Below the pieces are notes generated by a model. That model was not told the origin of the DNA. It worked only from the letters and a program-made list of their open reading frames with translations, and ran no database searches. Of a stretch of DNA of 64,000 nucleotides, positions 48,130 through 57,557 are shown piece by piece. The translations under genes were made by a program, and so were the position numbers. The number at the start of each line of letters is the position of its first letter. The first letter of the stretch is position 1. The DNA lies in NCBI RefSeq assembly GCF_007567505.1, contig NZ_CP041783.1:2170001-2234000 (forward strand), in the 5' to 3' direction. The stretch is from Shewanella donghaensis. Its GTDB lineage: Bacteria > Pseudomonadota > Gammaproteobacteria > Enterobacterales > Shewanellaceae.

Positions 48130-48657
48130 TTACGCTGCGTCTATTTGCGCAACATAGGCATCGACCTTTTCCCAATCGGTATACTCAACCTGAGTATTAG
48201 GATCGGTAGGTCCTTTGGTCATCCACATAATAAAGCGAATGATATTACGATCCATCGGACCGTAACCTTGATAATCTAAATTGCCACCAAACACTTCAAG
48301 CACTTTGGGTTGCCATTCACTTTGTTTCAAAAAGGCTTGCATATACATGTTGGTATCAGGGGTATTCTTACCCGGTTTTCTAGCAACTAAACTCACTGAG
48401 AAAAAACCATTGGGTTTACTATCGAGTACCGCTTTATTGCTCGCAGTAAACGTATACAACTCAGCTCTGTGCTTACCATGACGAATACTGGCGCCGATAA
48501 ACACTTTATCAAATGCGGCAATGTCAGGCTTATCTTGTAACGCCGCTAAAGTAACTGTGTTACCCGCTGCGATAAGCTTTTGCTGCATGTAATCACAAAT
48601 CTTACGGGTTTGACCGTGGACAGTTGAATAAATAATTAAAATGTTACTCACGCTCAC
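48130..48657 (-). CDS. hemG: menaquinone-dependent protoporphyrinogen IX dehydrogenase
   Basis: A 175-residue flavodoxin-like enzyme (E. coli HemG is 181). It oxidises protoporphyrinogen IX to protoporphyrin IX in haem synthesis, passing electrons to quinone. The FMN-binding loop is IIYSTVHGQTRKIC; FIGASIRHGKH and FSVSLVARKPGKNTPDTN are HemG-specific segments, including the long insert that separates it from flavodoxins. YGPMDRNIIRFIMWMTKGPTDP matches the family C-terminal region. Confidence 0.93.
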   Translation of the reverse strand: MSVSNILIIYSTVHGQTRKICDYMQQKLIAAGNTVTLAALQDKPDIAAFDKVFIGASIRHGKHRAELYTFTASNKAVLDSKPNGFFSVSLVARKPGKNTPDTNMYMQAFLKQSEWQPKVLEVFGGNLDYQGYGPMDRNIIRFIMWMTKGPTDPNTQVEYTDWEKVDAYVAQIDAA

Positions 48658-48924
48658 CTCTAAATTGATAAAGCTAACTCTTATTAGCTTTATCTTAGTT
48701 GAAACACCAGCATAATTACATGGATAAGATCACGACAAACCAGTACAAACACCCATTAATAATCAAGAGTTTTGCGTTGCTCACAAAAAAGTGGATAAAC
48801 CTTTCGGTTCATCCACTTATCATTTGTCATTTTGTAAAAATTTGAATGAGCAATATAACCACTAAATCATATTCGTACTCACGATATAATCCTTACGCTC
48901 ATCAACATTCTTTATTCTTGACCA

Positions 48925-50574
48925 TTACAATGACATTAAAAATGCCACCAGCTGATCACGTTCAGTCTGCGACAACGTCATAAATTCGTCTTTGCTATCT
49001 TTCGCTTCGCCGCCATGCCATAAAATAGCCTCTTCAACGGTTGCAGCGCGGCCATCATGTAAAAAACCAGCTTGTGGATTTACAGTTTGTGTTAAACCAA
49101 GGCCCCATAATGGACGCGTTTTCCACTCATTACCGTTAGCAAGAAAGTCTGGACGACCATCAGCAAGTTCTTCACCCATGCCATGCAGAAGCATGTCGGT
49201 AAACGGATAAATCAATTGTCCTTTTAACGAATCATCCATTGGCGTACCACCGATATCACCGGCAGTTTGCGTGGTAAAGCTAGGGGTGTGGCATCCTGTA
49301 CAGTTAACCTGCTCAAATAACCTTGCCCCTTCACGCACATTATCATCACTAACATTACGCCTTGCAGGTACCGCTAGGGTTTCAGCGTAGAAGACTACGG
49401 CATCACTAAAAGCGGCATCAGCTTCGGGGGCACCATTCTCATCGCTGCCAATATCAACATAACCAGTTCGAGCTAAGTAAGAATCATGCAAACTGGTGCC
49501 AACAATACTTTCATCAGGGAACAGCGGATTAGTAATACCAATATCACCACGTAAAGCGCCTAATGACTGCACTCTTACACTTGGCGTATTGGCTTTCCAG
49601 CCAAAACGCCCCATTGAAACAGGATCAATATTGCCATTCTGTGCTTTTATCGCATCAAACACCCAGTTTGCACGGCCAGAAATACCATCATTGTTGGCAT
49701 CATCAGCATCAGCGTTAGCCAATATGTCAGCTTCTGGAATGGCTTCTAATAAACCCAAGCCAAATACAGGCATACCATTTCGCCAGCCCATAAGTACATC
49801 GTCTTGTAACAAATTAGATGTCACGTTAGCACTTTGCTTTGTTTCCCCTGGCGCATCATAAGGATTTTCAACCGCAAAAATTGGCTTTTTCAAGATAATT
49901 TCACGACCATCATCATAAGTGATAGTGGTTTTTTCATAGGATAAATACACATCAGCTTGGCCACCAAAGGCATTATTTTCCCAATCAGCACGGGCTTTCA
50001 GTACACCGCGGTGAAATAACTGGCCGCCGAAATCAGGCACGGCAATAGGAGCGCAGTAATCATTTGCAGCAGTTTGGAGGACGCACTCTTCATCTGGCGC
50101 TTTACTGATACGTAGAAAGATCCCTGCATCAGAACCCAGTTTTACACGGGTTTCACCCGCACCTAAGAATGGTGTTGAATTACGACCATCTCGCTGATGA
50201 CAAGAATTACAATCAGCATTATTGAATACTGGACCTAGGCCATCTAGCTCTGGGTGCTCAGTGTTAGGAGCGGTAGTAAATGATATTTCAAAATTGGCAT
50301 CACCTTCAAGGTGATGCGCTAAACTTTCATCTGATAAGTTCGGCGCAGGTGTTGAAAAACCGTGACCAGAATTACTCGCATCAAAAGTCGTGGTATCACC
50401 GCCTGAAGCGTCGATATCGGTAAAGGTTGGATATGTCACTGTTGGTGGAGTCACTGTTGGCGGCGTTACGGTAGGTTCATCATCACCGCTACCACCACAG
50501 CCTGACAATAAAATGGTACTCACTAGTGATAGAGATAATATCGATAATTTGGGGTTCTTATTCATCATTTTCAC
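48925..50574 (-). CDS. di-haem lipoprotein of the thiol-oxidoreductase (DUF1111) family
   Basis: A 549-residue exported protein. The lipobox LSGC follows a signal peptide; a Thr/Pro-rich linker (TVTPP repeats) comes next. Two c-type haem sites are visible: Cys122-x-x-Cys125-His126 (DCNSCHQ) and Cys425-x-x-Cys428-His429 (NCTGCHT). The layout matches the di-haem oxidoreductase family often encoded beside imelysins. It is the last gene of the likely Fur-controlled module. The true reaction in the family is not settled; iron handling is inferred from the neighbours. Confidence 0.88.
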   Translation of the reverse strand: MKMMNKNPKLSILSLSLVSTILLSGCGGSGDDEPTVTPPTVTPPTVTYPTFTDIDASGGDTTTFDASNSGHGFSTPAPNLSDESLAHHLEGDANFEISFTTAPNTEHPELDGLGPVFNNADCNSCHQRDGRNSTPFLGAGETRVKLGSDAGIFLRISKAPDEECVLQTAANDYCAPIAVPDFGGQLFHRGVLKARADWENNAFGGQADVYLSYEKTTITYDDGREIILKKPIFAVENPYDAPGETKQSANVTSNLLQDDVLMGWRNGMPVFGLGLLEAIPEADILANADADDANNDGISGRANWVFDAIKAQNGNIDPVSMGRFGWKANTPSVRVQSLGALRGDIGITNPLFPDESIVGTSLHDSYLARTGYVDIGSDENGAPEADAAFSDAVVFYAETLAVPARRNVSDDNVREGARLFEQVNCTGCHTPSFTTQTAGDIGGTPMDDSLKGQLIYPFTDMLLHGMGEELADGRPDFLANGNEWKTRPLWGLGLTQTVNPQAGFLHDGRAATVEEAILWHGGEAKDSKDEFMTLSQTERDQLVAFLMSL

Positions 50575-50727
50575 ACTCTGAAGTCATTATCCAATACACA
50601 GACAATTTAAGATTTGAACGAAGACAGACATGCCACACTCTATTGGTCGACTTTTTGTCTGTTTGTTATATAAGTGCTTTTATATCTGAGCTTTATAAAA
50701 ATAAAGTAAAGCTATGGCCTTAAAGAA

Positions 50728-50755
50728 TTGCTCTACCTATGACAAGGTAGAGCAA
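50728..50755. terminator. hairpin between imelysin and di-haem genes
   Basis: TTGCTCTACC and GGTAGAGCAA form a 10-bp perfect stem with an 8-nt loop. The T run after it on the minus strand is weak (TTCTTT), so it may be a partial terminator or a stabilising mRNA end rather than a full stop. Confidence 0.55.
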
Positions 50756-50790
50756 TGTCCATTAACAGCCGTACTTAACAACGCTCTGAA

Positions 50791-51951
50791 TTATTGAGCA
50801 TTCCAGTCAGATAGTAATGGGATAACGTCTGACTCTAACGAAGTTTGTAGCTTACCTAATGCGGTAACAGCAGTAGCAACACGCTCACGGCCAGTTTCAT
50901 CTAAAATGGCTTGACGGAAAGGCATGTCATCAGCACCTGCAATGGCTTGAATTTTCAAGATAGCATCATCAATTTCACTTGCGATGCGAATTGAAAGTGC
51001 ACTGTCAGCTGCAGCAACAAAATCAATAATGCCTTGCTTATCTGCACTACCAGTAAACTCACCATGATAAACATTACGGACACCTTGAATGTTATCGGCG
51101 AAATCCGTTAGTGAGTTCCAAGAGTACTGCGACTCAACTTTAGAGGTATCAGCAGTAGTCAGTGAATCACCAAATGGATCAGCAATTTTGCCATTACCCA
51201 CTTCATCAACAATACCAATCATGCCATTCACTAACTCTTCAATAACCGCTAATTCTGATGAGTAAATAGCATTGTTATCTGAACCTGGTGCTTTTAGTAA
51301 ATCAGCATATGGCAATGCATTGGCATCTTGTGGGTTATGAGAAACCTGCCATGCATCATCTAACTGTGCAGTGTAATCACGAAATACTTCAGCGAGTGCA
51401 ATAACGTATTCACGTTCAGCCACAGTCAATTCAGCAATCAATTTAGTGTTGTCATTAACGCCGTCACCAAATAGTAGATATTCCATGGTATGGAAACCTT
51501 GAACGTCATCGTTCCAGCCTTTAATGGTTTCAGCATCAAAACCACTACCGATGGCTAACTGAGTTTGTAAGTCAGTGGTATTTAACGGCCAGCTATCTAA
51601 ATGTGGATCGATACTCATTGAATCAACAGGACCAAAGATGTGCGACTCACCTTGCTCCCAAGGTTTACGGGCAGCCTTCCATGCTTCTTGAGCAGCCGTT
51701 AAATCTGCTTGAGACGTTGAATTTAACAATGCTTGAGTCGCCAATAATAATGCATCACCTTCTGCTGCTAGCGCAGAATAACCAGCGACAATGACATCAT
51801 CAGTTAGATTGGTGATCAAATCCGTTGCAACAAAAGTAAACCCTGTTTCTGGTACTACTGGTGTTACAACTTCAGCGTCAGAACCTGAACCACCACAAGC
51901 TGAAAGGGTCCCTACTAGCGCGAATGAAATTGCTGTGTACTTAAAATTCAT
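50791..51951 (-). CDS. imelysin-family lipoprotein (iron-regulated)
   Basis: A 386-residue exported protein. Lipobox LSAC sits at about residues 15-18. The imelysin signature GFHTMEYLLFG has the conserved His154 and Glu157 (GxHxxE). A second helical bundle covers about 200-385. Imelysin-family proteins bind iron or haem and are often Fur-regulated; peptidase activity is doubtful. The ATG at 51951 is preferred to one four codons upstream because it gives a clean signal. Middle gene of the porin-imelysin-di-haem module. Confidence 0.9.
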   Translation of the reverse strand: MNFKYTAISFALVGTLSACGGSGSDAEVVTPVVPETGFTFVATDLITNLTDDVIVAGYSALAAEGDALLLATQALLNSTSQADLTAAQEAWKAARKPWEQGESHIFGPVDSMSIDPHLDSWPLNTTDLQTQLAIGSGFDAETIKGWNDDVQGFHTMEYLLFGDGVNDNTKLIAELTVAEREYVIALAEVFRDYTAQLDDAWQVSHNPQDANALPYADLLKAPGSDNNAIYSSELAVIEELVNGMIGIVDEVGNGKIADPFGDSLTTADTSKVESQYSWNSLTDFADNIQGVRNVYHGEFTGSADKQGIIDFVAAADSALSIRIASEIDDAILKIQAIAGADDMPFRQAILDETGRERVATAVTALGKLQTSLESDVIPLLSDWNAQ

Positions 51952-52041
51952 GTAAAACTCCATTTAAATCAATAATATTTTTCACTGAAACTTTCAGTAT
52001 TTCATTTAGTAAAACAAACTTGTTTAGATTTGATCTGCTAC

Positions 52042-53466
52042 TTATAGCGAGAACTGATAACCCACACCGAGGGCAAAGAAATTAGTATCAGGAATGCTGG
52101 CAACAGCAACTTGCTGTAAACCGCCTTCAGCTTTAATGACAATTTCAGGGATGGGGAAATAGTTCACGCCGATACTGCTCCAGGTATTTTCATAACGCTG
52201 AGTTGCAGCACCACTTTCTACTTCCATTAACGGATTTGAGTAATCGATGTTGGCAAAGACAGTCATTGGAATATCAATGTAGTCATTTAATTTAAAGCCA
52301 GCTTCAACAAAGAAAGATTGAGACTTAGACCCTAGCTGGGCAAAGTTACCAGGACGTAAACCAGGGGTGGTTTTGTTAGCTTGTGTAATCGCATCGCTAT
52401 CACTTAAGGTGCCATACATATATTGGCCACGTAAAACCCATGGACCTTCAACAAATGCACCTGCCACTGTGACAATACTTAAGCTGCCATCAACATTTAA
52501 CTTGTTACTTTTATTACGGTTACCACTGGTATTGCCATAGTAATAAGACACACCAACAGCACTACCGGTTTTGAAATTGCCATAATCAACTCGGCCAGCA
52601 AACGCTAAGTCATCGGCATTAACATGCTCAAAACGTTTCTGATGTCCTGAAGCAACCCAGTCATACGTTCTGAAATACTCAGAGTTAAGACCACTGACAA
52701 CTTGTGCTTGATAATGAAAATCAGCTATCTCACCGTAAACACCAATACCATTTTCATTCCAAACCGCAGGGATCATCGCGGCTTCACTTTTATGGCGAAG
52801 AACGGTTAAGTATTGGTTTGGCTTATGCAGGGTGCTTGAAAGGCCTATTGGCAAATGAATGTTACCGAACTTAACCCCGAATGCATCGCTCGGACGATAA
52901 CGAATCTCAGCTTTTTCAACTAAGACTTCACCACCCGCTTCAGTTTCAGTTTCAAACTCACCGAACTCATCAAAACCATCGTACTCAAGTGCTGCGCCAG
53001 TGCCGCCATGTTCGTATTCGATTTCAACTTCCATGCTCCACTCATCAGTGAACTGGTATCCAAATTCGGTAACGATACGCTCAAGATCAAAACGATTTCG
53101 TCTTTCTGGCGACGTATCCTGGACGTTATCAAAATATTCATCACTGGTGAAATTAGCAGTGCCATAGGATTTAAATGAGAATTTACTGTAACGATCTGCA
53201 GCAGCGACAACGGTGTCGCTGACTTCTGTTACGGCAACACTTTGCTTCTGCTGTGCAATTTCAATCTGCTTTTGAGAGGCTAACTGCTCGGACTGTTGCT
53301 GTGCAAGCTCCTGTAATTGCTGTTTTAGTGTTGCAATTTCAGCTTCTTGTTTTGCGATAGCTTTGGCTAAATCGTCAGCCGAAGTAGCTGCACTGACATT
53401 GGCTGTCGCCCCAAAACCAATAACACTGGCGATTGATACTGCCAACAGCGTTAACTTTTTGCTCAT
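52042..53466 (-). CDS. outer-membrane porin-like protein with N-terminal coiled coil
   Basis: A 474-residue protein. Signal peptide 1-26, then a Gln/Glu/Lys-rich coiled coil (about 30-75, QEAEIATLKQQLQEL) and an antiparallel beta-barrel rich in alternating aromatic and polar residues, ending VGYQFSL. It resembles phosphate-selective and iron-associated porins but the substrate is not readable. It is first in the leftward module and is preceded by a Fur-like box 55 bp upstream, so induction in low iron is expected. Confidence 0.85.
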   Translation of the reverse strand: MSKKLTLLAVSIASVIGFGATANVSAATSADDLAKAIAKQEAEIATLKQQLQELAQQQSEQLASQKQIEIAQQKQSVAVTEVSDTVVAAADRYSKFSFKSYGTANFTSDEYFDNVQDTSPERRNRFDLERIVTEFGYQFTDEWSMEVEIEYEHGGTGAALEYDGFDEFGEFETETEAGGEVLVEKAEIRYRPSDAFGVKFGNIHLPIGLSSTLHKPNQYLTVLRHKSEAAMIPAVWNENGIGVYGEIADFHYQAQVVSGLNSEYFRTYDWVASGHQKRFEHVNADDLAFAGRVDYGNFKTGSAVGVSYYYGNTSGNRNKSNKLNVDGSLSIVTVAGAFVEGPWVLRGQYMYGTLSDSDAITQANKTTPGLRPGNFAQLGSKSQSFFVEAGFKLNDYIDIPMTVFANIDYSNPLMEVESGAATQRYENTWSSIGVNYFPIPEIVIKAEGGLQQVAVASIPDTNFFALGVGYQFSL

Positions 53467-53520
53467 CTCATTCTCCGCAATATTTGCACTTGATTTGTTA
53501 ATATTGCGACACGATATACC

Positions 53521-53539
53521 AAATGAGAATCATTTGCAT
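53521..53539. promoter_or_regulatory. Fur box
   Basis: AAATGAGAATCATTTGCAT matches the core of the Fur consensus GATAATGATAATCATTATC (the TGAGAATCATT part). It sits 55 bp before the porin start and 114 bp before the divergent MFS gene, so it may act on both. Confidence 0.8.
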
Positions 53540-53652
53540 TAAAATTTACATTATTTTTTGCAACCTCATTTACAATGTATTTACACTTAGCGAAATAAAC
53601 CAAACTGTGTAACTATAAAATTAACCCTGAAATATAAAGAAAAGTGACATCA

Positions 53653-54831
53653 ATGCGCGCAGTTACAGATAAAAATCCACAGCAATTTTTACTTTGGATG
53701 ACATTCGTCATGTCGATGGTTTTCGCCGTATGGCAGGCATTGCTCAATAACTTTGTTATCGAAAAAGCTGCTTTTACCGGTGCTGAGATAGGAATGCTGC
53801 AAAGCTTACGAGAAGTACCAGGCTTTTTAGCTTTTACTGCAATTTTTGTATTGTTGTTAATTCGAGAGCAAACGTTTGCCCTACTTTCACTCGCCGTTTT
53901 ATCCATAGGAATAGCCATTACAGGTTTTTTTCCAAGCGTATTAGGCCTGTATATGACCACGGTTTTGATGTCGATTGGCTTTCACTACTTTGAAACGGTT
54001 AATCAGTCGCTTACCTTGCAATGGGTTGATAAAGCTAAAACCGCAGAGTTTTTAGGTAAAGCGTTAGCGTGGCGCTCAGCAGCTGCGTTACTGGGTTATG
54101 GCAGCATTTGGTTGATTATGACCTGGCTCAAGCTCGATTATATTTGGATGTATGCCATCATCGGGGGTTTAGGCTTTACCGCCGTGGTGATGATGAGTGT
54201 TTATTACCCCAAATTTTCCATTACCGAGCCCCAACATAAAAAGCTGATTATTAGAAAACGTTACTGGCTGTATTACGCACTAACGTTTTTGTCGGGTGCC
54301 AGACGTCAAATATTCATGGTTTTTGCAGGTTTTATGATGGTTGAGAAGTTCGGTTATTCTGTCTCTCAAATAACAGCGCTCTTTTTAATTAACTATGTGG
54401 TTAATCTATTGTTTGCGCCTGCCATTGGCCGCTTTATAGGCCGTATAGGTGAACGCAATGCTTTGGTGATTGAATACCTTGGTTTAATTATTGTATTTGC
54501 GAGCTATGCCGTGGTTGAACATGCCGACATCGCCGCTGCTTTGTATGTTATTGACCATCTATTATTTGCTATGGCCATTGCCATGAAAACCTACTTTCAA
54601 AAAATAGCCGATCCAAAAGATATTGCTGCAAGTATGTCGGTTAGTTTTACTATTAATCATATTGCAGCAGTTATTATTCCAGCCCTATTAGGGATACTCT
54701 GGCTAAGTTCACCGCAATGGGTATTTATTATTGGGGTCATTTTTGCGGTATGCTCTTTAATACTCGCGTTAAATATTCCGTCTTCACCCAAGCCCGGAAC
54801 AGAAACCAATTGGGGTTTTAATACCAAGTAG
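53653..54831 (+). CDS. MFS transporter
   Basis: A 392-residue protein with about 12 membrane helices and no signal peptide. Helix spacing and the short loop with IGRFIGRIGERN between helices 8 and 9 suit the major facilitator superfamily. The substrate is not identifiable. A GTG start three codons upstream (53644) is possible. It is divergent from the Fur-controlled porin, with the Fur box in between, so an iron-linked function (for example siderophore or metal-complex handling) is a guess. The TIGR03899 gene follows after 50 bp. Confidence 0.88.
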   Translation: MRAVTDKNPQQFLLWMTFVMSMVFAVWQALLNNFVIEKAAFTGAEIGMLQSLREVPGFLAFTAIFVLLLIREQTFALLSLAVLSIGIAITGFFPSVLGLYMTTVLMSIGFHYFETVNQSLTLQWVDKAKTAEFLGKALAWRSAAALLGYGSIWLIMTWLKLDYIWMYAIIGGLGFTAVVMMSVYYPKFSITEPQHKKLIIRKRYWLYYALTFLSGARRQIFMVFAGFMMVEKFGYSVSQITALFLINYVVNLLFAPAIGRFIGRIGERNALVIEYLGLIIVFASYAVVEHADIAAALYVIDHLLFAMAIAMKTYFQKIADPKDIAASMSVSFTINHIAAVIIPALLGILWLSSPQWVFIIGVIFAVCSLILALNIPSSPKPGTETNWGFNTK

Positions 54832-54881
54832 CTGTAAGCTTGAATTAAACAGAATATTGCTCACTGATAAAGAATAAACCT

Positions 54882-55760
54882 ATGGCTGATAAGCATTCAA
54901 CCCAATCCGAAGAACACTCGACTACTAGCGCCTCTAGTCAGTCTGTAACTAAAAGTAATGAGTCAGGTCCCAAAGCTTCGGCCCGTAAAAAGGCCTTATT
55001 ACTGGGTCGAGTACTCGGCTTAGCCAGTGAAGAAGATTATCGACCTTCGAATGCATCCATCGCAGAACGAGCAGAGTTTAGGTTAAGAAAAAATCTCTCC
55101 CAACATCAACTTAATCTAGAAACCATTTTTGCACTCGCGCTCACTTATACGCCATCAGATGTCACAGGCGAAGATTTAGATCCCGACTGGAGTTACCAAT
55201 TTTTCCAGATGGCAGAGCAAATTAACACCCGCAGAATGCAAGATTTATGGGCAAGAATTTTGGCCAGTGAGATTGTTAAGCCAGGAAAGTTCAGCTTACG
55301 AACACTCGCAACTCTGAAACAACTTACCCAAAGAGAAGCTCAGGTACTTGAAAAAGCATTGGGCATGTCTATAAAAATGAATACAGAAAGCCGTTATAAA
55401 TTGCTCAGTGGCTATAGAATACAAGGCGGGTTTCAGCAGTACTTTAGGAAAGTCACCAACGTCAATGTTGGCCTTTCTAAGTTTGGTTTACCTTATTCAA
55501 GTGTACTCACACTAGTCGACGCTGGCATACTCCATGGTAGTGAATTTGAAACGGGAATTTTAGACAAAGGCGCTAAAATTCAATTAAGTATGCTTGATTA
55601 TCAAATCAGTATCAGACCCAAAACCAATAACTTACTGTTTAGCTACTATCGCTTTACGCCTGTAGGAGATGAGCTTAGTCAGTTAGTCCACCCCAAGGCA
55701 GACAATGATTATGCAAAGGCATTAACAGCGCTGCTAAAGAAAGATTTTAATGTGGATTAG
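54882..55760 (+). CDS. TIGR03899 family protein
   Basis: A 292-residue soluble protein. A Ser/Thr-rich disordered start (about 1-35) is followed by a helical body with LLLGRVLGLASEEDYRPSN, SIAERAEFRLRKNLSQHQLN and INTRRMQDLWARILASEI. This pattern matches the TIGR03899 family of Shewanella and Vibrio; function unknown. The C-terminal part has a beta-rich segment ending FRFTPVGDELSQL-like. It may be cotranscribed with the MFS gene (50 bp). Confidence 0.82.
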   Translation: MADKHSTQSEEHSTTSASSQSVTKSNESGPKASARKKALLLGRVLGLASEEDYRPSNASIAERAEFRLRKNLSQHQLNLETIFALALTYTPSDVTGEDLDPDWSYQFFQMAEQINTRRMQDLWARILASEIVKPGKFSLRTLATLKQLTQREAQVLEKALGMSIKMNTESRYKLLSGYRIQGGFQQYFRKVTNVNVGLSKFGLPYSSVLTLVDAGILHGSEFETGILDKGAKIQLSMLDYQISIRPKTNNLLFSYYRFTPVGDELSQLVHPKADNDYAKALTALLKKDFNVD

Positions 55761-55883
55761 TGAAAGGAAATTATCACTGAAGGAATGTAAGTGGAGTGAG
55801 TTATCACTGAAGTAACGATATAGAATAAGGTATCACCAACTAACTTTAAATATAAAATCAATCACTTAAACTAGCTGATTGAC

Positions 55884-56513
55884 TTAATAAGGCACCACAT
55901 CCACTTCGCCATTTTTATGTTCATACAAATTAGAATGTTGTGTTTTATGCATTGAAAACAAAAATTGTCGTAATGTTTCTCTAGATTCATCACCCACGAT
56001 AATGGTTGCAGCAATGACACCATTTTCAGAGCGAACCTTTTGGTATTCAATTGAAAAGCTAATGTCTTTCGACAAAATCAATCGACCTGAGCGAGGCTCA
56101 TCAAACTCTGTGATGTTCGGCGCGTACAAGGTTAACCCGGTACTCGACAACGACAACACTTCAATGGCTAAGTTGGTTTGATAATCGATAACTCTGACAT
56201 TATCTAATTCGTTCATGCGCCAGCTACGATCTGCACCGCGAGTATCGACCACTTCAGGAATGCCTAATTGCGGTACAAACTGGCCAAGCTCATCCATTTT
56301 CAAATTAAGTGGAAACCACAATCTATAATGGCTAATTTCAGCCAGTAACGTCATTTGGGTTTTACCCAGTATTTTAGCCAGCGTTACCGGTATTTCGGTT
56401 GTGACAGATACAGTTTCAGTTTGACTGGATGAGTTTTCATTAACAACAGAAGGCTGTTTAGTGAATAAATCACTAAAACAGGCTAATTCTTCTTTTGTTA
56501 ACGTGGTACTCAT
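55884..56513 (-). CDS. PilZ-domain-like protein
   Basis: A 209-residue soluble protein. The C-terminal half (about 95-185) resembles a PilZ fold: an R-x-x-R-like start (DRSWRMNE), then VRVIDYQTNLAIEVLSLSSTGLTLYA, where S-x-x-G is the second PilZ motif, and an SFSIEYQKV strand. Classical PilZ domains bind c-di-GMP through RxxxR and D/NxSxxG; the first motif is imperfect here, so binding is uncertain. The N-terminal region (about 1-90) is a YcgR-N-like or unknown domain. A link to the three diguanylate cyclases 20 kb away is only speculation. Confidence 0.6.
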   Translation of the reverse strand: MSTTLTKEELACFSDLFTKQPSVVNENSSSQTETVSVTTEIPVTLAKILGKTQMTLLAEISHYRLWFPLNLKMDELGQFVPQLGIPEVVDTRGADRSWRMNELDNVRVIDYQTNLAIEVLSLSSTGLTLYAPNITEFDEPRSGRLILSKDISFSIEYQKVRSENGVIAATIIVGDESRETLRQFLFSMHKTQHSNLYEHKNGEVDVVPY

Positions 56514-56889
56514 CGCAATTCCTTAACACCAAAACCTGACACAAGATGTAACAACCATAACATGCGTAATACTTTTGGACAATTATCAATCAAAATAAGG
56601 CTTTAATTGTATCATCTGCAATCAAAAATAATTCAAAATATTTGCCTTCATTCAGCATAAACGCGAATGTCATAATAATTAATACAATTTTTTAATGACA
56701 ATGTTCTTGATAACAAGTATTTGCCATAGAGAAGCAAATACAAAAACTTATTGTCTCGATTAATACGCTTCAGCTACTGATTTTGATCTCTACTATCTCA
56801 CTATATGGTTTATTGCCTAAAATGAAGTCATAAGCAATTAATATTAATGGAGTAAAAATAAACTTTCTATTCTTTGAATAAATTAAGTT

Positions 56890-56910
56890 GCGCACAATTT
56901 AATTGTGAGC
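56890..56910. promoter_or_regulatory. probable OhrR operator upstream of ohr
   Basis: GCGCACAATT-T-AATTGTGAGC is a near-perfect inverted repeat (9 of 10 pairs). Its core CACAATT-AATTGTG is close to the known OhrR site TACAATT-AATTGTA. It ends 52 bp before the ohr ATG. Confidence 0.65.
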
Positions 56911-56912
56911 TA

Positions 56913-56931
56913 TTGTTTGTATCACAAACGA
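56913..56931. repeat. second inverted repeat next to the OhrR-like operator
   Basis: TTGTTTGT-ATC-ACAAACGA pairs at 7 of 8 positions, directly next to the OhrR-like site. It could be a second binding site for a redox or stress regulator. Confidence 0.4.
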
Positions 56932-56962
56932 CATACATCAATTTTATTTTCAGGAGTTACCT

Positions 56963-57385
56963 ATGGATATCATTTACTCAGCATCAGCAAAAACTACCGG
57001 CGGTCGTGATGGACGCTCTGTATCTTCTGACAACAAATTATCAGTTGAATTGAGCACGCCAAAAGAATTAGGCGGCGCTGGCGGTGAAGGTACTAACCCA
57101 GAACAACTTTTTGCTGCGGGTTATTCCGCTTGTTTCATTGGCGCAATGAAGTTTGTTGCAGGACAAGATAAAAAAGTACTCAGCTCGGATTTGTCGGTAA
57201 ATGCAACGGTGGGAATTGGTGCAAACACAGCAGGTGTCGGTTTTGCTATTGACGTAGAACTTCGCATTGATTTACCAGGAATGGACAAATCAGAAGCTCA
57301 AGCATTAATTGAAAAAGCGCATCAAGTTTGCCCATATTCAAATGCGACCAGAGGCAACATTCGCGTAGAGCTTATTCTGCTTTAA
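56963..57385 (+). CDS. ohr: organic hydroperoxide resistance protein
   Basis: A 140-residue thiol peroxidase of the Ohr/OsmC family. The reactive Cys lies in GYSACFIGAM and the partner Cys in HQVCPYSNATRGN; GGAGGEGTNPEQLFAAGYSACF is the Ohr signature with the conserved Arg earlier (GGRDGRS). It reduces organic and lipid hydroperoxides in the cytoplasm, with lipoylated proteins as the known electron donors. A good AGGAG ribosome site precedes the ATG, and an OhrR-like operator lies upstream, but no ohrR gene is adjacent. Confidence 0.95.
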   Translation: MDIIYSASAKTTGGRDGRSVSSDNKLSVELSTPKELGGAGGEGTNPEQLFAAGYSACFIGAMKFVAGQDKKVLSSDLSVNATVGIGANTAGVGFAIDVELRIDLPGMDKSEAQALIEKAHQVCPYSNATRGNIRVELILL

Positions 57386-57416
57386 TCAATGTGGATTTAA
57401 GTTTTAGGATAGATCT

Positions 57417-57452
57417 AAAAAGCCAGTGTTGCATATTCAACACTGGCTTTTT
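57417..57452 (+). terminator. terminator of ohr
   Basis: AAAAGCCAGTGTTG and CAACACTGGCTTTTTT form a long perfect stem with a CATATT loop and a T run. Confidence 0.88.
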
Positions 57453-57557
57453 TATCTCCACGACTCACCGCTCTCAAAGGCGCTTATTTCAATGACTCAC
57501 TAGCCTAACAATATGAGCTCGCTTTGATGATTAATTATCGAGAAGTACGTCAATAAC

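Larger units (their letters stand above)
56514..56962. other. 449-bp divergent region before ohr
   Basis: Holds the leftward PilZ-like gene promoter and the ohr promoter. Two inverted repeats close to ohr (56890-56910 and 56913-56931) are the only clear signals; the rest is A+T-rich without a frame. Confidence 0.5.
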
